The notes: generated by a model from the letters alone, not told the origin. A stretch of DNA of 64,000 nucleotides from Auanema rhodensis (GCA_964057225.1 OZ059895.1:13330001-13394000); one strand, 5' to 3'; shown: positions 17,401-27,327, counted from the first letter of the stretch. Numbers and translations: made by a program.

Positions 17401-20400
17401 GGAAAAATCCAGATACTAAATCAAAGTTGCTGAAGATCCTTGCTCCAGCGGCCAAATCTAGGATGTCCTGTATGTTTGATATAACATATACTTGTTTCTG
17501 AGTGATTGCATTCAAAGCTCGAAAGTCCGTTACAAATCTGTAAGTTTTGTCTTTCTTCTTCACCAAAATTACTGGACTAGTTGTCATTGAGTTTGATGGT
17601 TCAATGATTCTTTGTTGTAGCATTTCTTCTATTTGTTTCTCCACTTCTTCTTGTTGGGAGAGTGGTATACGATAAGTAATTTTGAATGATGGTGTTTTTC
17701 CTGGCATGATTGGAATGGAGTGTTCAATTGGTCCTAGGAAGAGTCCGATATTTCTATCTTCGTTGAGAAACGCTTGTTTATGTAGTAAAATTATTTCTTT
17801 CAGTTGCTGTTGTTCGATTTGTGAGAAGCAGGCTTCTGAAAGGTCAAGCTCATTGATGAAATTGTCTGGGAAATATGGCAGTTGTTCTTCCCATCGAGCT
17901 TCTGGAGGTATGTATTGTCCTTCGTATTTTTCTTGGTTGTCCTTTGGTATCGCTTCTGCTATCCCTATTTCTTGATTCATTTGAATTTCGAGTGGCTGTT
18001 TGCATATGTTCGTCGCGTAAATTTGTACTCCGTATCCAGTTGGCGTAAATATAGTAGGCGTGAAAGAGAGTTTGTTGCCTGGTTTCTTACAATCTAGAAA
18101 CGCCTGTTCATAGCTTTCTGGATCGTGTACTTCTAGCGTGAGCGTTCTTGTTTCTCCTGGTCTTAGCGTTTTGTTTTCTAAGCTAACCACATATGCTTTC
18201 GTGGTCTGGTGTTCCCACGGAGATGTTTCTCGTGCTAGTGGAACATGTGTTGTGCCGATAACAATTGTTTTATCCAGCGGTCGAAGTGAGGTGTAAATTC
18301 CTTGTTGATGTAATGCTTCCATGAAGTCTATTCCAAGTAACACTGGTGCTGGACAGTAGTTATCTTCTGCTACATAAAATTTGTGTTCTGTTTCTGTTGT
18401 TCCTATTGTTATGAGGATCCTTGTGTATCCCATAAATGAGAATTTAGATTTATTCGCGACTATCGCTGTTGTTTGTTTTAGTACCATCGTTGCAGCGGGC
18501 AGTTGTTTGAAGGTGGATTCTCGCATGTATGATGCTGATGCTCCCGTGTCCCATAGTGCCTTAAAGATGTGATTGTGGATTGAAATCGGGACAAACGGTA
18601 ATTGTGATCCTCCTATGTAGTTTATGTTTTCTTTCTTCATGCTTGTAGGGAAATAAGCTTCATAAATGTGTTCAGGAATTGGTGCTGAAGGATCATACAA
18701 TGTGAGTTGACAGCTGTTGTGATGGTTGTCGACGTATGGAGCGGACGGAGAAGGATGAGATGTTTCTGTTCTTGTGTTCTCAGTTGATAGTGGTTGTAAG
18801 TATTCTGCTTCCCATTTGACATTGTTGATGGGTATCCTTGAACTACATGCGTATATTTTTATTATCCAGGTGGCGAGTGTGATTATGCCAATTGTTATGA
18901 TGATTGATCCAATGATAGCAAGTACGCGTAGTGTCCAGGTTTGAATCTTTTCCCATATTGGTGACAGAAAGTCAAACATTTTCCAAGTTATAGCTTCTTT
19001 TGTATGTTCGTAGCTGAGTAGTAAGCTGCTGGCTGCTCCTGCTGTTAGGGTAACAGGGTTCATGTTAGGAATTGATCTTTGTTTGATTACAGGTTTTATT
19101 CTTCCTGGTAAAGTAGCCTGTAGCGTTGCTAAGCTGGATCCATATGATATTGCTAGTGCCATAGGAAACGTTGATTCTGTTAGGTTGTTGAAAATGTTGC
19201 TTCCATTAAACTTGATATGTTCTAGGTTGATTGATCCTAACTCGTCGATGTATGCTGGTGATGTTACATTTATTGATTGGTTATTATTAGTCCATTGATC
19301 GTTTTCTTTCCAGGGATCCTTGATTGTGAATCCGCATGGTATGGCATGTGCCATCGGTGTGAGGTCTCTTGTACCTGGTAGGATGAACAGTTGGCCGTGA
19401 TGTTCCGTTTCGACTGGGGTTTCCAGAAAACACGTGCTGTTGACTTTGTGATCGCGGTATGTTTTTGTAATTTGAATTGGTGTGCATGGCATTACATAAA
19501 TTAGTTTATCATTTATGAATCTTGCAGATATATCCTGTCGTCGTAGCATTGTACGCATCCCTATAGTAGGATTTATTTGAAGAATAGCCCACCAGGTAAG
19601 TAGTTGTTTATTTTGTACGTGGCAGATGTTGTTTCTGTTTGTTGTGAACGTACGTATGATATCATCTTCCAGATTGGTAGTGGCATATTGTAGATGAGAT
19701 TGCGTTTCTTGTTGATGAAGATGTTCATTCCATTTTTGGACGATATCGTTCTTAGCTTTAAGGTAGTCTACGTGAGCTTTCTTACCAATATGTGATGATA
19801 TTTCTTCAGGTGTGCTGCGAGTGGTAGTGATAGATCTTTTTGTAGTTCTTGGAGGCGGTGACTTGGTGAGTGATTCTTTCCTATTGTATTCCTGGCTTGA
19901 GGTGATTGTGATTGGGTTTGTAGTAATATTGAATGTAGATTGGGGGGTGGAGAATGATTGTGTTGGTCGATGAGTGGTGAATATAGTTGTGGTTGTTGTA
20001 GGTGTTGTGGTTGTTGTTGATCTGGGTCTAGCAGTAGTAGAAGTAGTAGTAGTAGTAGTGGTAGTAGTAGTAGTAGTTGATGAAGACGTGGGTATTGTTG
20101 GTTTGGGTCTAGTTGTTGTGGATATATGTGTTTTGGGTGTGATTGTCGAAGTGATGACGTTCCTTATGGTTGTAGGCTTAGGGGTCGTGGTAGTGGTTGT
20201 AGTAGTAGTTTGTAGGGGGGTCGAAGTGCTTCTAATTGTGGTTGCAAAAGGTCGTGTTCCGGGAGTACTGATAAGGGGTAGATAATGATTATAAAATTTT
20301 TCACTATCCTCTTGTGTAATGCTATAATTTGTAGGATTTCTTTTCCGGAAGCCGTAGAATATATCGTCGCCATCGAAGATAACTGTGTAGTTTGGCAGTT

Positions 20401-23400
20401 GTAATGGTGGTAAGTTCAGTTCTTTTTCATATTTGATCCATTTCTTCATTTCTGCTTCGTATTCTTCTTTTGAATGTAGCTTCTTCGGATTATTTATTGC
20501 GTTCAGGATAATTTTTGCTTGTGCTAGTTGTTCGTACAGTTCTAAATCGTTTCGTGTCTTGGTGAGTCTTGGTTTTCTTGGTGGCATGAGTTGATATAAG
20601 TATTCTTCTAAAGATGGTGTTGTTTCTCCTGTAGCTAACGTAGTAGGTATTTCCGCAAGTGAGTAAGCAATTTCTTTCGCGATTTCATAGTAGTCTCCTG
20701 TTTTGGTTGGTAGTATCTTCTTAAAATCCTTAATTGTGATCCGTTTGCTAAGTTTATGCGTAAGTTCCTTATACGATAGATTATCGATCGCGATTTTTGT
20801 TGCTTCTCTTATTTCTGCTTCTCCTAGGGCGTGTAGAATGGCTATGTTGACGTCTTCATATTTGTGCCATATAAGACGATTTTTGATAACATCAAAATTT
20901 ATACCTAGGTATTTGAAGATTGCGATATACTTAGGTAACATATTTGTTATGTTATTGAGATTGTAATGGATGTCAAGTCTTTTCCGTTGAATATAGGTTG
21001 TATATAGTAGAATAGTTCCGGTTTTGCTGGCTGAATATCTTAGCGAGGGGTATTGATGAACTGTCAAGAATCCTTTAGGGTATTCCGTGATTGCGTGTCT
21101 TCTTGATCGTCCTAAGCTTGAGGTTGAGTTGAAGGAGATTAGAGTTCCGCTATTTGTAGTAAATATCTCTTTTTGTAAGCATGAGGAGGCTTCTTTTTCC
21201 GGTGTTTTATTGTTTAGAATAAAAGCACTTTGAATTCCGGGAATCAATATGGTGTCTTCTGATATAAAAACTTCGTGAGAGCCTAATGAAGTGTACGAGC
21301 AACTATGTTTTTCTGATGGTGGGGTCCATATGATGAGAGCGTTGTTGGTTAGGCATTGTCCTTTGTCACTGGTGCATCCGTTGTCGTTTATGAATATATC
21401 TGAGAGTACTGTATTGTCTTGTAGGCTGGTCATGTGTCCTCGTTCAGCTATGAATCTGGTACGTTGTTCGCATTCCTGTTTCCATATACCATTAGTAATG
21501 GTTGTCTCTGGGAATGGAGTTCCATAGAGTCCTGGTGCTTCTCTTTGAAGGTTGGTACCGTTGAATATTCTTTCTTTAATAGCTGACGAACATTCTTGCA
21601 GTGTTGTTGGTGAAACTTTTGCTAGTGAGACATTAGTTTCTCTGATGAAGAAAACGTCGTGAATGCAGAGTTGGTAAGTTTCAATTGCACATTTCCATGC
21701 TTCCCATTCTTTTGGTTGTAGGTTTTGGATGAACAATTCTGCTGTAGTCTTCTGGATATGGTTATTAGTTGGTGCGATGAATCGGCAAGCTGTTGGAGAT
21801 GGCGGCTCGACATATATTCCTCCTCTGTTTCCTGTGCATAACTGGTACGTTGTTTCTGCACTGCATGTGTTTATAATGAGTGCGATAATTGTGATAAAGA
21901 GGGGTAGGAATGGTGTTGATTTTCTTTTGTTGTTCGGTACTTCGTTTTCTGTGACGTTGTTGACTTGAAAACGTACTCCTGGGCTCTGTGTGCGTTCTCT
22001 ATACCGTTCCGGTCCATTGGAGGTGCTGCGCGGGCGACTTCTATAATTGTTGTATTGGCTTCGATTGTATTGAGAGGGGTATTGTTCGTGATTATTTGAT
22101 TGTCGCCGGTTGTTGTGTCCGCTATAGTTTTGGTCGCGGTTTCGATAGTATGGTCTTTCTTGGCTTCTGTTCCGTGATCTGTCGAAGTAGTTTTGTCTTG
22201 ATCCCTTATTTTGAGAGAATCGTGAGTTATGGTTCCTGTATTGGTGTTGATGAGGCCGATATTGGTTGTTGTATCTGTCCGGATATCGGTTGTGTGGTTT
22301 GCCATTGCCATTATACATCGGTTTGGTTCCTTTGAAATCCTTAGATTCGTTTCTCTGGTATTGATTGTTGTCCTTTGAGTCTCGAATGTTGAGGTTGTTG
22401 AACGACTTCTCTATATTGTTGACAAACGATGTTGGTCTATTTTGTATAAAGAGTTCTTCTCGTAAGGCCATTTCGTAAGCTTCCTCAAAGTTTGGTGGGT
22501 CTAGACGGCTAACGTGTTCGCTTATTTCGGGTCTTAGTCCCCAGGTGAAGGTGGATCGGAGCATGTTAAGCTCACTTTCGTTGTTCATGTCCATAGCCGA
22601 GTAGGCTTCGTTAGAACATCTTGTTGCAAAGCTTTGTACCGATTCCGTTGGTAATTGTTTCAAGCCATGTAGGCGGTGCATTGCTCGTTCTCTCTGTTTT
22701 TTCGGTGTGATCATTTCTGAGAGTCGCTTCTTGACATGGTCCCATCCGAGTCGCTTATCTTCGGTTGTGAGTTTTCTGTACGCTTCTCTTGCTCGATCAT
22801 CTTCTAGCAATAATTGTATGCTTTGAAGACGTTCGGGCATAGTTGTTCTTGTAGCGTTGAAGTGTTCGTCTAGGTATAGTAGATAGCGGTTGAATGGTGT
22901 TTTTCCATCGTAGCGTGGAGCTTTTATATCGCGTATGGCGGACGGAATCGCTGCTGGTTGAGGGATGATTGTAGGTGTTGGAACAGGTGCCCTTCCCGAG
23001 GTTTGCGTAAGTGGTGCGCCTTCGTCCATTGGGTCCATTCTTGGGTTAATTCTCTTGTTTTCTGCAACAAAAGTATTTGCTTGATTAGTTTGCGATGGAA
23101 GAGACGGAGATAGAGAATGCCCAGATGTAGAATGATCAATGGATGAAGGTGAGTTTCGTAGAGGTGGGGATGAGCTTACTGCGGGTGTGGTTGAAGAAAG
23201 TGCGGGCGTAGGTGATTTTTGTGTGGTTGGTGTATTGCTTCTTCTAGGGGTGGCTATTAAAGGATTGATTGGGTTGATTGTATTTGGTATGGTGTTGGTT
23301 GGGGGGTTTTGAGGGTTCCCTTTGCTTGCTATGTTTTTAGGAATAGGTTTAATGTTTGGGATAATTTTCTTTTCTAAGGTGTTTCTTTCGACTATGTCTG

Positions 23401-23623
23401 TTTTTTGTTTCTTCGTTTTTTCATGTGATTTGGGATTGGTGAATTGTTTTTGAATGCCGCGATGTCTTGGGGTATGTATTACCATTGACTTTGTTTTAAT
23501 GCTTAACTTCGCTTGTTTTGCAGAGGGGGGAGAATATGTTGCGGGCGGTTGTCTTTTTCTTCTTATAATATTTGAAGTGGCAGCAGGGTCCAGCGGAGGT
23601 TTTGGACCAGTATTGGGCAGCAT
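14423..23623 (-). CDS. Gag-Env-Pol polyprotein of element B
   Basis: 3066 codons from the ATG at 23623. The frame is open to 23668 without another ATG, and an acceptor-like TTTCCTTACAG ends at 23634. Order: Pro/Ser/Thr-rich N-terminus; helical capsid ~235-395; Arg/Asn/Gln-rich nucleocapsid without Cys ~420-555; internal hydrophobic signal ~570-587; glycoprotein ectodomain with RSRR at 839-842; Thr-rich stretch ~1136-1213; basic site TTKR ~1261; HLQYAT ~1309 opening the gB-like region; membrane segment ~1564-1592; protease DTGAS at 1692; RT with YLDD at 2129-2132; RNase H (ESDGS ~2278, TDHRPL); integrase with an HHCC finger ~2503-2543, DDE at ~2568, 2629 and 2664, and GPY/F ~2796; acidic tail to 3066. 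Ty3-like by RT and integrase type. An Env between Gag and protease in one frame is unusual. Confidence 0.92.
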   Translation of the reverse strand: MLPNTGPKPPLDPAATSNIIRRKRQPPATYSPPSAKQAKLSIKTKSMVIHTPRHRGIQKQFTNPKSHEKTKKQKTDIVERNTLEKKIIPNIKPIPKNIASKGNPQNPPTNTIPNTINPINPLIATPRRSNTPTTQKSPTPALSSTTPAVSSSPPLRNSPSSIDHSTSGHSLSPSLPSQTNQANTFVAENKRINPRMDPMDEGAPLTQTSGRAPVPTPTIIPQPAAIPSAIRDIKAPRYDGKTPFNRYLLYLDEHFNATRTTMPERLQSIQLLLEDDRAREAYRKLTTEDKRLGWDHVKKRLSEMITPKKQRERAMHRLHGLKQLPTESVQSFATRCSNEAYSAMDMNNESELNMLRSTFTWGLRPEISEHVSRLDPPNFEEAYEMALREELFIQNRPTSFVNNIEKSFNNLNIRDSKDNNQYQRNESKDFKGTKPMYNGNGKPHNRYPDRYNNQYRPHQHQYRNHNSRFSQNKGSRQNYFDRSRNRSQERPYYRNRDQNYSGHNNRRQSNNHEQYPSQYNRSQYNNYRSRPRSTSNGPERYRERTQSPGVRFQVNNVTENEVPNNKRKSTPFLPLFITIIALIINTCSAETTYQLCTGNRGGIYVEPPSPTACRFIAPTNNHIQKTTAELFIQNLQPKEWEAWKCAIETYQLCIHDVFFIRETNVSLAKVSPTTLQECSSAIKERIFNGTNLQREAPGLYGTPFPETTITNGIWKQECEQRTRFIAERGHMTSLQDNTVLSDIFINDNGCTSDKGQCLTNNALIIWTPPSEKHSCSYTSLGSHEVFISEDTILIPGIQSAFILNNKTPEKEASSCLQKEIFTTNSGTLISFNSTSSLGRSRRHAITEYPKGFLTVHQYPSLRYSASKTGTILLYTTYIQRKRLDIHYNLNNITNMLPKYIAIFKYLGINFDVIKNRLIWHKYEDVNIAILHALGEAEIREATKIAIDNLSYKELTHKLSKRITIKDFKKILPTKTGDYYEIAKEIAYSLAEIPTTLATGETTPSLEEYLYQLMPPRKPRLTKTRNDLELYEQLAQAKIILNAINNPKKLHSKEEYEAEMKKWIKYEKELNLPPLQLPNYTVIFDGDDIFYGFRKRNPTNYSITQEDSEKFYNHYLPLISTPGTRPFATTIRSTSTPLQTTTTTTTTTPKPTTIRNVITSTITPKTHISTTTRPKPTIPTSSSTTTTTTTTTTTTSTTARPRSTTTTTPTTTTTIFTTHRPTQSFSTPQSTFNITTNPITITSSQEYNRKESLTKSPPPRTTKRSITTTRSTPEEISSHIGKKAHVDYLKAKNDIVQKWNEHLHQQETQSHLQYATTNLEDDIIRTFTTNRNNICHVQNKQLLTWWAILQINPTIGMRTMLRRQDISARFINDKLIYVMPCTPIQITKTYRDHKVNSTCFLETPVETEHHGQLFILPGTRDLTPMAHAIPCGFTIKDPWKENDQWTNNNQSINVTSPAYIDELGSINLEHIKFNGSNIFNNLTESTFPMALAISYGSSLATLQATLPGRIKPVIKQRSIPNMNPVTLTAGAASSLLLSYEHTKEAITWKMFDFLSPIWEKIQTWTLRVLAIIGSIIITIGIITLATWIIKIYACSSRIPINNVKWEAEYLQPLSTENTRTETSHPSPSAPYVDNHHNSCQLTLYDPSAPIPEHIYEAYFPTSMKKENINYIGGSQLPFVPISIHNHIFKALWDTGASASYMRESTFKQLPAATMVLKQTTAIVANKSKFSFMGYTRILITIGTTETEHKFYVAEDNYCPAPVLLGIDFMEALHQQGIYTSLRPLDKTIVIGTTHVPLARETSPWEHQTTKAYVVSLENKTLRPGETRTLTLEVHDPESYEQAFLDCKKPGNKLSFTPTIFTPTGYGVQIYATNICKQPLEIQMNQEIGIAEAIPKDNQEKYEGQYIPPEARWEEQLPYFPDNFINELDLSEACFSQIEQQQLKEIILLHKQAFLNEDRNIGLFLGPIEHSIPIMPGKTPSFKITYRIPLSQQEEVEKQIEEMLQQRIIEPSNSMTTSPVILVKKKDKTYRFVTDFRALNAITQKQVYVISNIQDILDLAAGARIFSNFDLVSGFFQIPLKKEDRHLTAFTTTSGTYQYCRMPMGLCGSPHTFQNAVRYLQSMVKCKLFVYLDDLLLISESTTAHLKDIEEVLEAVTQIGFKIKLKKCAFARKEVKFLGYIVGQEGIKPDPHKIKAIQDYPQPKSTTGVRAFMGVVNYFRRFIKNAAGIATPLYNLTRKDTPFKWTEEEETAFNTLKKTLTQAPVLQAPIPKRPYVIESDGSMIAVCAVLLQAKDDQEPLHPIAFASRKLNKAERNYPPIEVEALALTFAVKQFRTYILGTATKIITDHRPLTSLMTRKDLIGRLAKFQIVLQEYDIEIIYRPGKLNSVCDALSRYFENEINEAKPPAKKKNERKTAEDTIHQINTFTIADIRSVQNQSNWIKETMDKIKNNTAGRQLTDRYIVYNDVLYSKPKRSLQVPRTILPREEHIINPIMKKFHEDPTLGAHLGINKTMDSISRRFTWTGMQEDITNYINRCLACAKRKNNPHEATVEPMKNFPTSTKPWQRVHMDILGPLPRTEQENRYVLSIQDSFSNWIIAIPLIRQTSGEIISAIEKYLFYVFGPPVTIITDNGSNFISNDFTTMCSNFGTTHHTTMPYYKNANGQVERLHRTIEEALTAYVNDEQNDWDKILPKIIFTLNRLPNATTKTSPYECLFGQVARLPIDKNLETPEEQNITDQLKNLRDIQEKVKEKIATNEERMKQKYDQAHRTKERILDIGDRVFVQRANPSNKLQIRRDGPYRIVTIEGNNISITDQDGNIIKAHKNNIRYFPPDDNLISTRNNEEEEEEDQDIANEEEEEEEASWNNLNEWEQTNNTENNNNCYPTGSPDTLAQLLPITGNNRGVNEEEIEHNSETPDDLATARRITNSNIQLENESTTIDRIQEDLRQLTPFSQEEGPNQNDIEDNNAKTYEKLRDQFKNENRKELFEDRNKNSPAIKNWNTTLAAALGIGNENSRPYHVKLQPKRKTQDEEIRSNGELELHGKADQSKKQQNESPTQNKGEQVRNF

Positions 23624-23633
23624 CGTTGGTATC

Positions 23634-24861
23634 CTGTAAGGAAATTTGTTATATCCAACGTGTGCCAAAATAATTTTATATATAGAAAAACGTAAAGAAT
23701 AATGTTGGGTTTGTGTGCGCGATTCTTATGAAGGTAGCTAGTCTTGCAAGTAATCTCTTTACCAATATAGCTCGTCCGGGTCTAACACAGGTTTGAAACT
23801 AGTGTGCCTTTTCGAAGGGACAAGTTCTATATTGTGAAAAAGGCATGAAATGAAAGTTAATAGTTCGCCAGTCTTTTGGGACAAGGATACAAAATAGAAT
23901 TTTCGCAATCATTTCATTTTCCCAGACCTCATTAACCTATCTGAGTCACAGGTATGTCAGCTGCCTTCTGCATCCTGCTCCCTGACTCTATGATGGCGAG
24001 ACCACTCTTAGTATTTATATCAATGTGGGGCAGGTTTCAATTCAAAAATTCTCTAATTATTTCATGGGGCGTACGTCTTATCCTGAGTGTCGGCCTCCGC
24101 TCGAGTCTCTTGAGTGTCTGGCATTATTCTTAACGAGGGGGGATGGTTTTTGCGTATGAGTTAAAACTTATTGATTAATTTAATTATTTTTCGTATTTTC
24201 AGGTGCTAAGGTAATCGGAATTTGGATACGCTGCGCCTAATAAATATTTTTACTGTCGTGTTTAACACGGGATTTCTTGTTTATGAAATTACGGGGGGGG
24301 GGGGGGGGAGGGGTGGGTTTATGAGAATACAGTGTAGTAGCATAAGAATAATAGTTTTATAAACGAACATAAAGAAAATAATGAAAATATGGTATGATAG
24401 GATGATTAAGATAGTATGATAAGATGAAGATTCAGATAATATGATAAGATGATTAAGATTGAGAGGTATAGAAGCAATATTCTTTTTTATTTCTTAATTC
24501 TAAATTAATTTTATAAAGAACTTAACTATTTTTGTTCAAAAAATGTGAAAATAAACTTATAATTCTTAGAAAAGTTAATTATTGAATTTGAATAATTTTC
24601 GTATATAGGATTTTGGATAGAGAGAATGATAAATGATATAAGTACTCTTATGAATAATTGAAAATGATTTATGAGAATATAATGAATGGAAAACTGAGTT
24701 TTTGTAAATAGTTTTTGGATATAATTTTTAATAGAAAAGTTTTAGAGTTTTTAAGAAAATATTATAAGCTAACTTTAAGAGAGAGATAAGATTTTTAATT
24801 GAAAAAGAGATGTAGACGGTAGCGCTTGAGTTCCTTTACGAGATCCTGTCCAAAAGGAAGG
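23634..24861 (-). other. 5' leader of element B
   Basis: About 1.2 kb between primer site and gag with no ORF. It holds the conserved block at 23690-24145 and a G16 run (24293-24308, plus strand). The rest is AT-rich. Near gag, GTTGG and CCAAC flank the acceptor-like CAG and could pair; element A keeps the same arrangement. Confidence 0.7.
23690..24145 (-). promoter_or_regulatory. Conserved leader block upstream of gag (element B)
   Basis: Partner of 9655-10115 in element A. Shared islands include TTTTCCCAGACCTC, GCGAGACCACTCT, GCGTACGTCTTATC and GGCCTCCGCTCGAGTCTCTT (plus-strand reading). Confidence 0.5.
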
Positions 24862-24879
24862 ATCTCGGTGGAACCTCCA
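24862..24879 (-). promoter_or_regulatory. Primer binding site, tRNA-Gln (element B)
   Basis: Minus strand TGGAGGTTCCACCGAGAT. All 18 bases pair with the 3' end of the animal tRNA-Gln type (acceptor GGTTCCA, discriminator U, then CCA). It lies zero or one base from the LTR, depending on where the LTR ends. Confidence 0.85.
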
Positions 24880-24880
24880 C

Positions 24881-25296
24881 GTTCCATTTAGATTCTCAAT
24901 GGTTCCAAGTTGAGAGATCCAAACAGACTATGAGAAGATGAGTATGATTTTAAATATAAGTGTGTAATGTAAGGTGAAATAAGAAACAAAAGATGAAATG
25001 TATAAAGGTTTATTGTTCGCATTATAATATAATTATACAAAGATTAAAGCTAGAGTTAAGAAAGAGAATATAAAGAAGATAAAGAGAAAGTAAGATAATG
25101 AGATAATGAGATGCCTGAGTCTTGAGGACTCAGGTTTATATATCCATACAACTCCTACTCAGTTTACACAAATTGTTACAAAGCTTATAAAAAGTGCATC
25201 TAGAATATTCTCAGAATTGCTTAAAAACTATCTGCCTTAGTTTAATAATAGCAGCTGCCATGGTCAGCTGCTTTCCTTTGAGATATGTATGTAACA
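24881..25296 (-). mobile_element. 5' LTR of element B
   Basis: 416 bp, one difference from 12975-13390. GTTAC and 5S spacer follow at 25297. Confidence 0.93.
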
Positions 25297-25622
25297 GTTA
25301 CATCTAAATTCCTCGATGATATCAAATCTTATGAGCTCCAAATACAATAAATTAAAAAAGGTTTCACAGTTGTATAGTGTTAAAACAATGTTTGTTTCAA
25401 TAGGAAATAGATAGAAACAGTAAAGTTAAGATGAAGGTTCATAAACTACTGGTTTATAACTGTAATATAGAAATAAGATTGAAGATATTTTGATGCCTTG
25501 GGTTGAGCTATCTAAGTAAAACTGCTAGAAAATTAAAAACATTTGTTACGGAAGAGATAAAATTGAAAATCAGCTGCATTGCGTACTTTCAACGTGGTAT
25601 GATCGTTAAAAAAAATTGAAAA

Positions 25623-25740
25623 GCTTACGGCACCCGGGATTCCCAAGCCGTCTCCGATCCAAGTACTAACCGGGCCCAACGTTGCTTGACTTGCCAGATC
25701 GGACGGGATGGCGTACTTTCAACGTGGTATGGTCGTAAGC
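25623..25740 (-). rRNA. 5S ribosomal RNA, copy 5
   Basis: Consensus copy, the first one after element B. Confidence 0.95.
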
Positions 25741-26151
25741 GAAAATATCTGATATTCAATGATTTACATACTTATCCTCGTTATTGTTTTTTTTCCAATT
25801 TCATGTTAGTTATGTAATTTTCTACGTTACATCTAAATTCCTCGATGATATCAAATCTTATGAGCTCCAAATACAATAAATTAAAAAAGGTTTCACAGTT
25901 GTATAGTGTTAAAACAATGTTTGTTTCAATAGGAAATAGATAGAAACAGTAAAGTTAAGATGAAGGTTCATAAACTACTGGTTTATAACTGTAATATAGA
26001 AATAAGATTGAAGATATTTTGATGCCTTGGGTTGAGCTATCTAAGTAAAACTGCTAGAAAATTAAAAACATTTGTTACGGAAGAGATAAAATTGAAAATC
26101 AGCTGCATTGCGTACTTTCAACGTGGTATGATCGTTAAAAAAAATTGAAAA

Positions 26152-26269
26152 GCTTACGGCACCCGGGATTCCCAAGCCGTCTCCGATCCAAGTACTAACC
26201 GGGCCCAACGTTGCTTGACTTGCCAGATCGGACGGGATGGCGTACTTTCAACGTGGTATGGTCGTAAGC
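26152..26269 (-). rRNA. 5S ribosomal RNA, copy 6
   Basis: Consensus copy. Confidence 0.95.
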
Positions 26270-26680
26270 GAAAATATCTGATATTCAATGATTTACATAC
26301 TTATCCTCGTTATTGTTTTTTTTCCAATTTCATGTTAGTTATGTAATTTTCTACGTTACATCTAAATTCCTCGATGATATCAAATCTTATGAGCTCCAAA
26401 TACAATAAATTAAAAAAGGTTTCACAGTTGTATAGTGTTAAAACAATGTTTGTTTCAATAGGAAATAGATAGAAACAGTAAAGTTAAGATGAAGGTTCAT
26501 AAACTACTGGTTTATAACTGTAATATAGAAATAAGATTGAAGATATTTTGATGCCTTGGGTTGAGCTATCTAAGTAAAACTGCTAGAAAATTAAAAACAT
26601 TTGTTACGGAAGAGATAAAATTGAAAATCAGCTGCATTGCGTACTTTCAACGTGGTATGATCGTTAAAAAAAATTGAAAA

Positions 26681-26798
26681 GCTTACGGCACCCGGGATTC
26701 CCAAGCCGTCTCCGATCCAAGTACTAACCGGGCCCAACGTTGCTTGACTTGCCAGATCGGACGGGATGGCGTACTTTCAACGTGGTATGGTCGTAAGC
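26681..26798 (-). rRNA. 5S ribosomal RNA, copy 7
   Basis: Consensus copy. Confidence 0.95.
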
Positions 26799-27167
26799 GA
26801 AAATACCTGATATTCAATGATTTACATACTTATCCTCGTTATTGTTTTTTTTCCAATTTCATGTTAGTTATGTAATTTTCTACGTTACATCTAAATTCCT
26901 CGATGATATCAAATCTTATGAGCTCCAAATACAATAAATTAAAAAAGGTTTCACAGTTGTATAGTGTTAAAACAATGTTTGTTTCAATAGGAAATAGATA
27001 GAAACAGTAAAGTTAAGATGAAGGTTCATAAACTACTGGTTTATAACTGTAATATAGAAATAAGATTGAAGATATTTTGATGCCTTGGGTTGAGCTATCT
27101 AAGTAAAACTGCTAGAAAATTAAAAACATTTGTTACGGAAGAGATAAAATTGAAAATCAGCTGCATT

Positions 27168-27193
27168 GCGTACTTTCAACGTGGTATGATCGT
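27168..27193 (-). pseudogene. 26-nt 5S relic downstream of each 5S gene (typical example)
   Basis: Minus strand ACGATCATACCACGTTGAAA and the next six bases repeat nucleotides 5-30 of the 5S gene with one change (GACC to GATC). It follows the terminator T8 run, 16 bases after the gene end. The same relic sits 17-42 bases left of every 5S gene start coordinate in the array. It lacks promoter boxes. Confidence 0.85.
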
Positions 27194-27209
27194 TAAAAAA
27201 AATTGAAAA

Positions 27210-27327
27210 GCTTACGGCACCCGGGATTCCCAAGCCGTCTCCGATCCAAGTACTAACCGGGCCCAACGTTGCTTGACTTGCCAGATCGGACAGGATGGCG
27301 TACTTTCAACGTGGTATGGTCGTAAGC
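27210..27327 (-). rRNA. 5S ribosomal RNA, copy 8
   Basis: Variant CCTGTCCGATC (consensus CCCGTCCGATC). Confidence 0.93.

Larger units (their letters stand above)
12975..25296 (-). mobile_element. Complete Ty3-like element B with internal Env
   Basis: 12,322 bp with 416-bp LTRs that differ by one base (A/G near 13294 versus 25203), a perfect tRNA-Gln primer site, a 1.2-kb leader, a 3066-codon polyprotein frame and ORF2. GTTAC flanks both ends. All frames are intact and the LTRs nearly identical, so it is young and may be active. It has the same orientation as the 5S genes. Confidence 0.95.

Noticed and set aside
19974..20285. 103-codon Val-rich ORF on the plus strand
   Set aside because: Antisense of the Thr-rich part of the element B glycoprotein. 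The repeats are in the sense frame.
24293..24308. G16 tract as a quadruplex signal
   Set aside because: Single homopolymer in the element B leader, absent from A; more likely slippage or an assembly feature.
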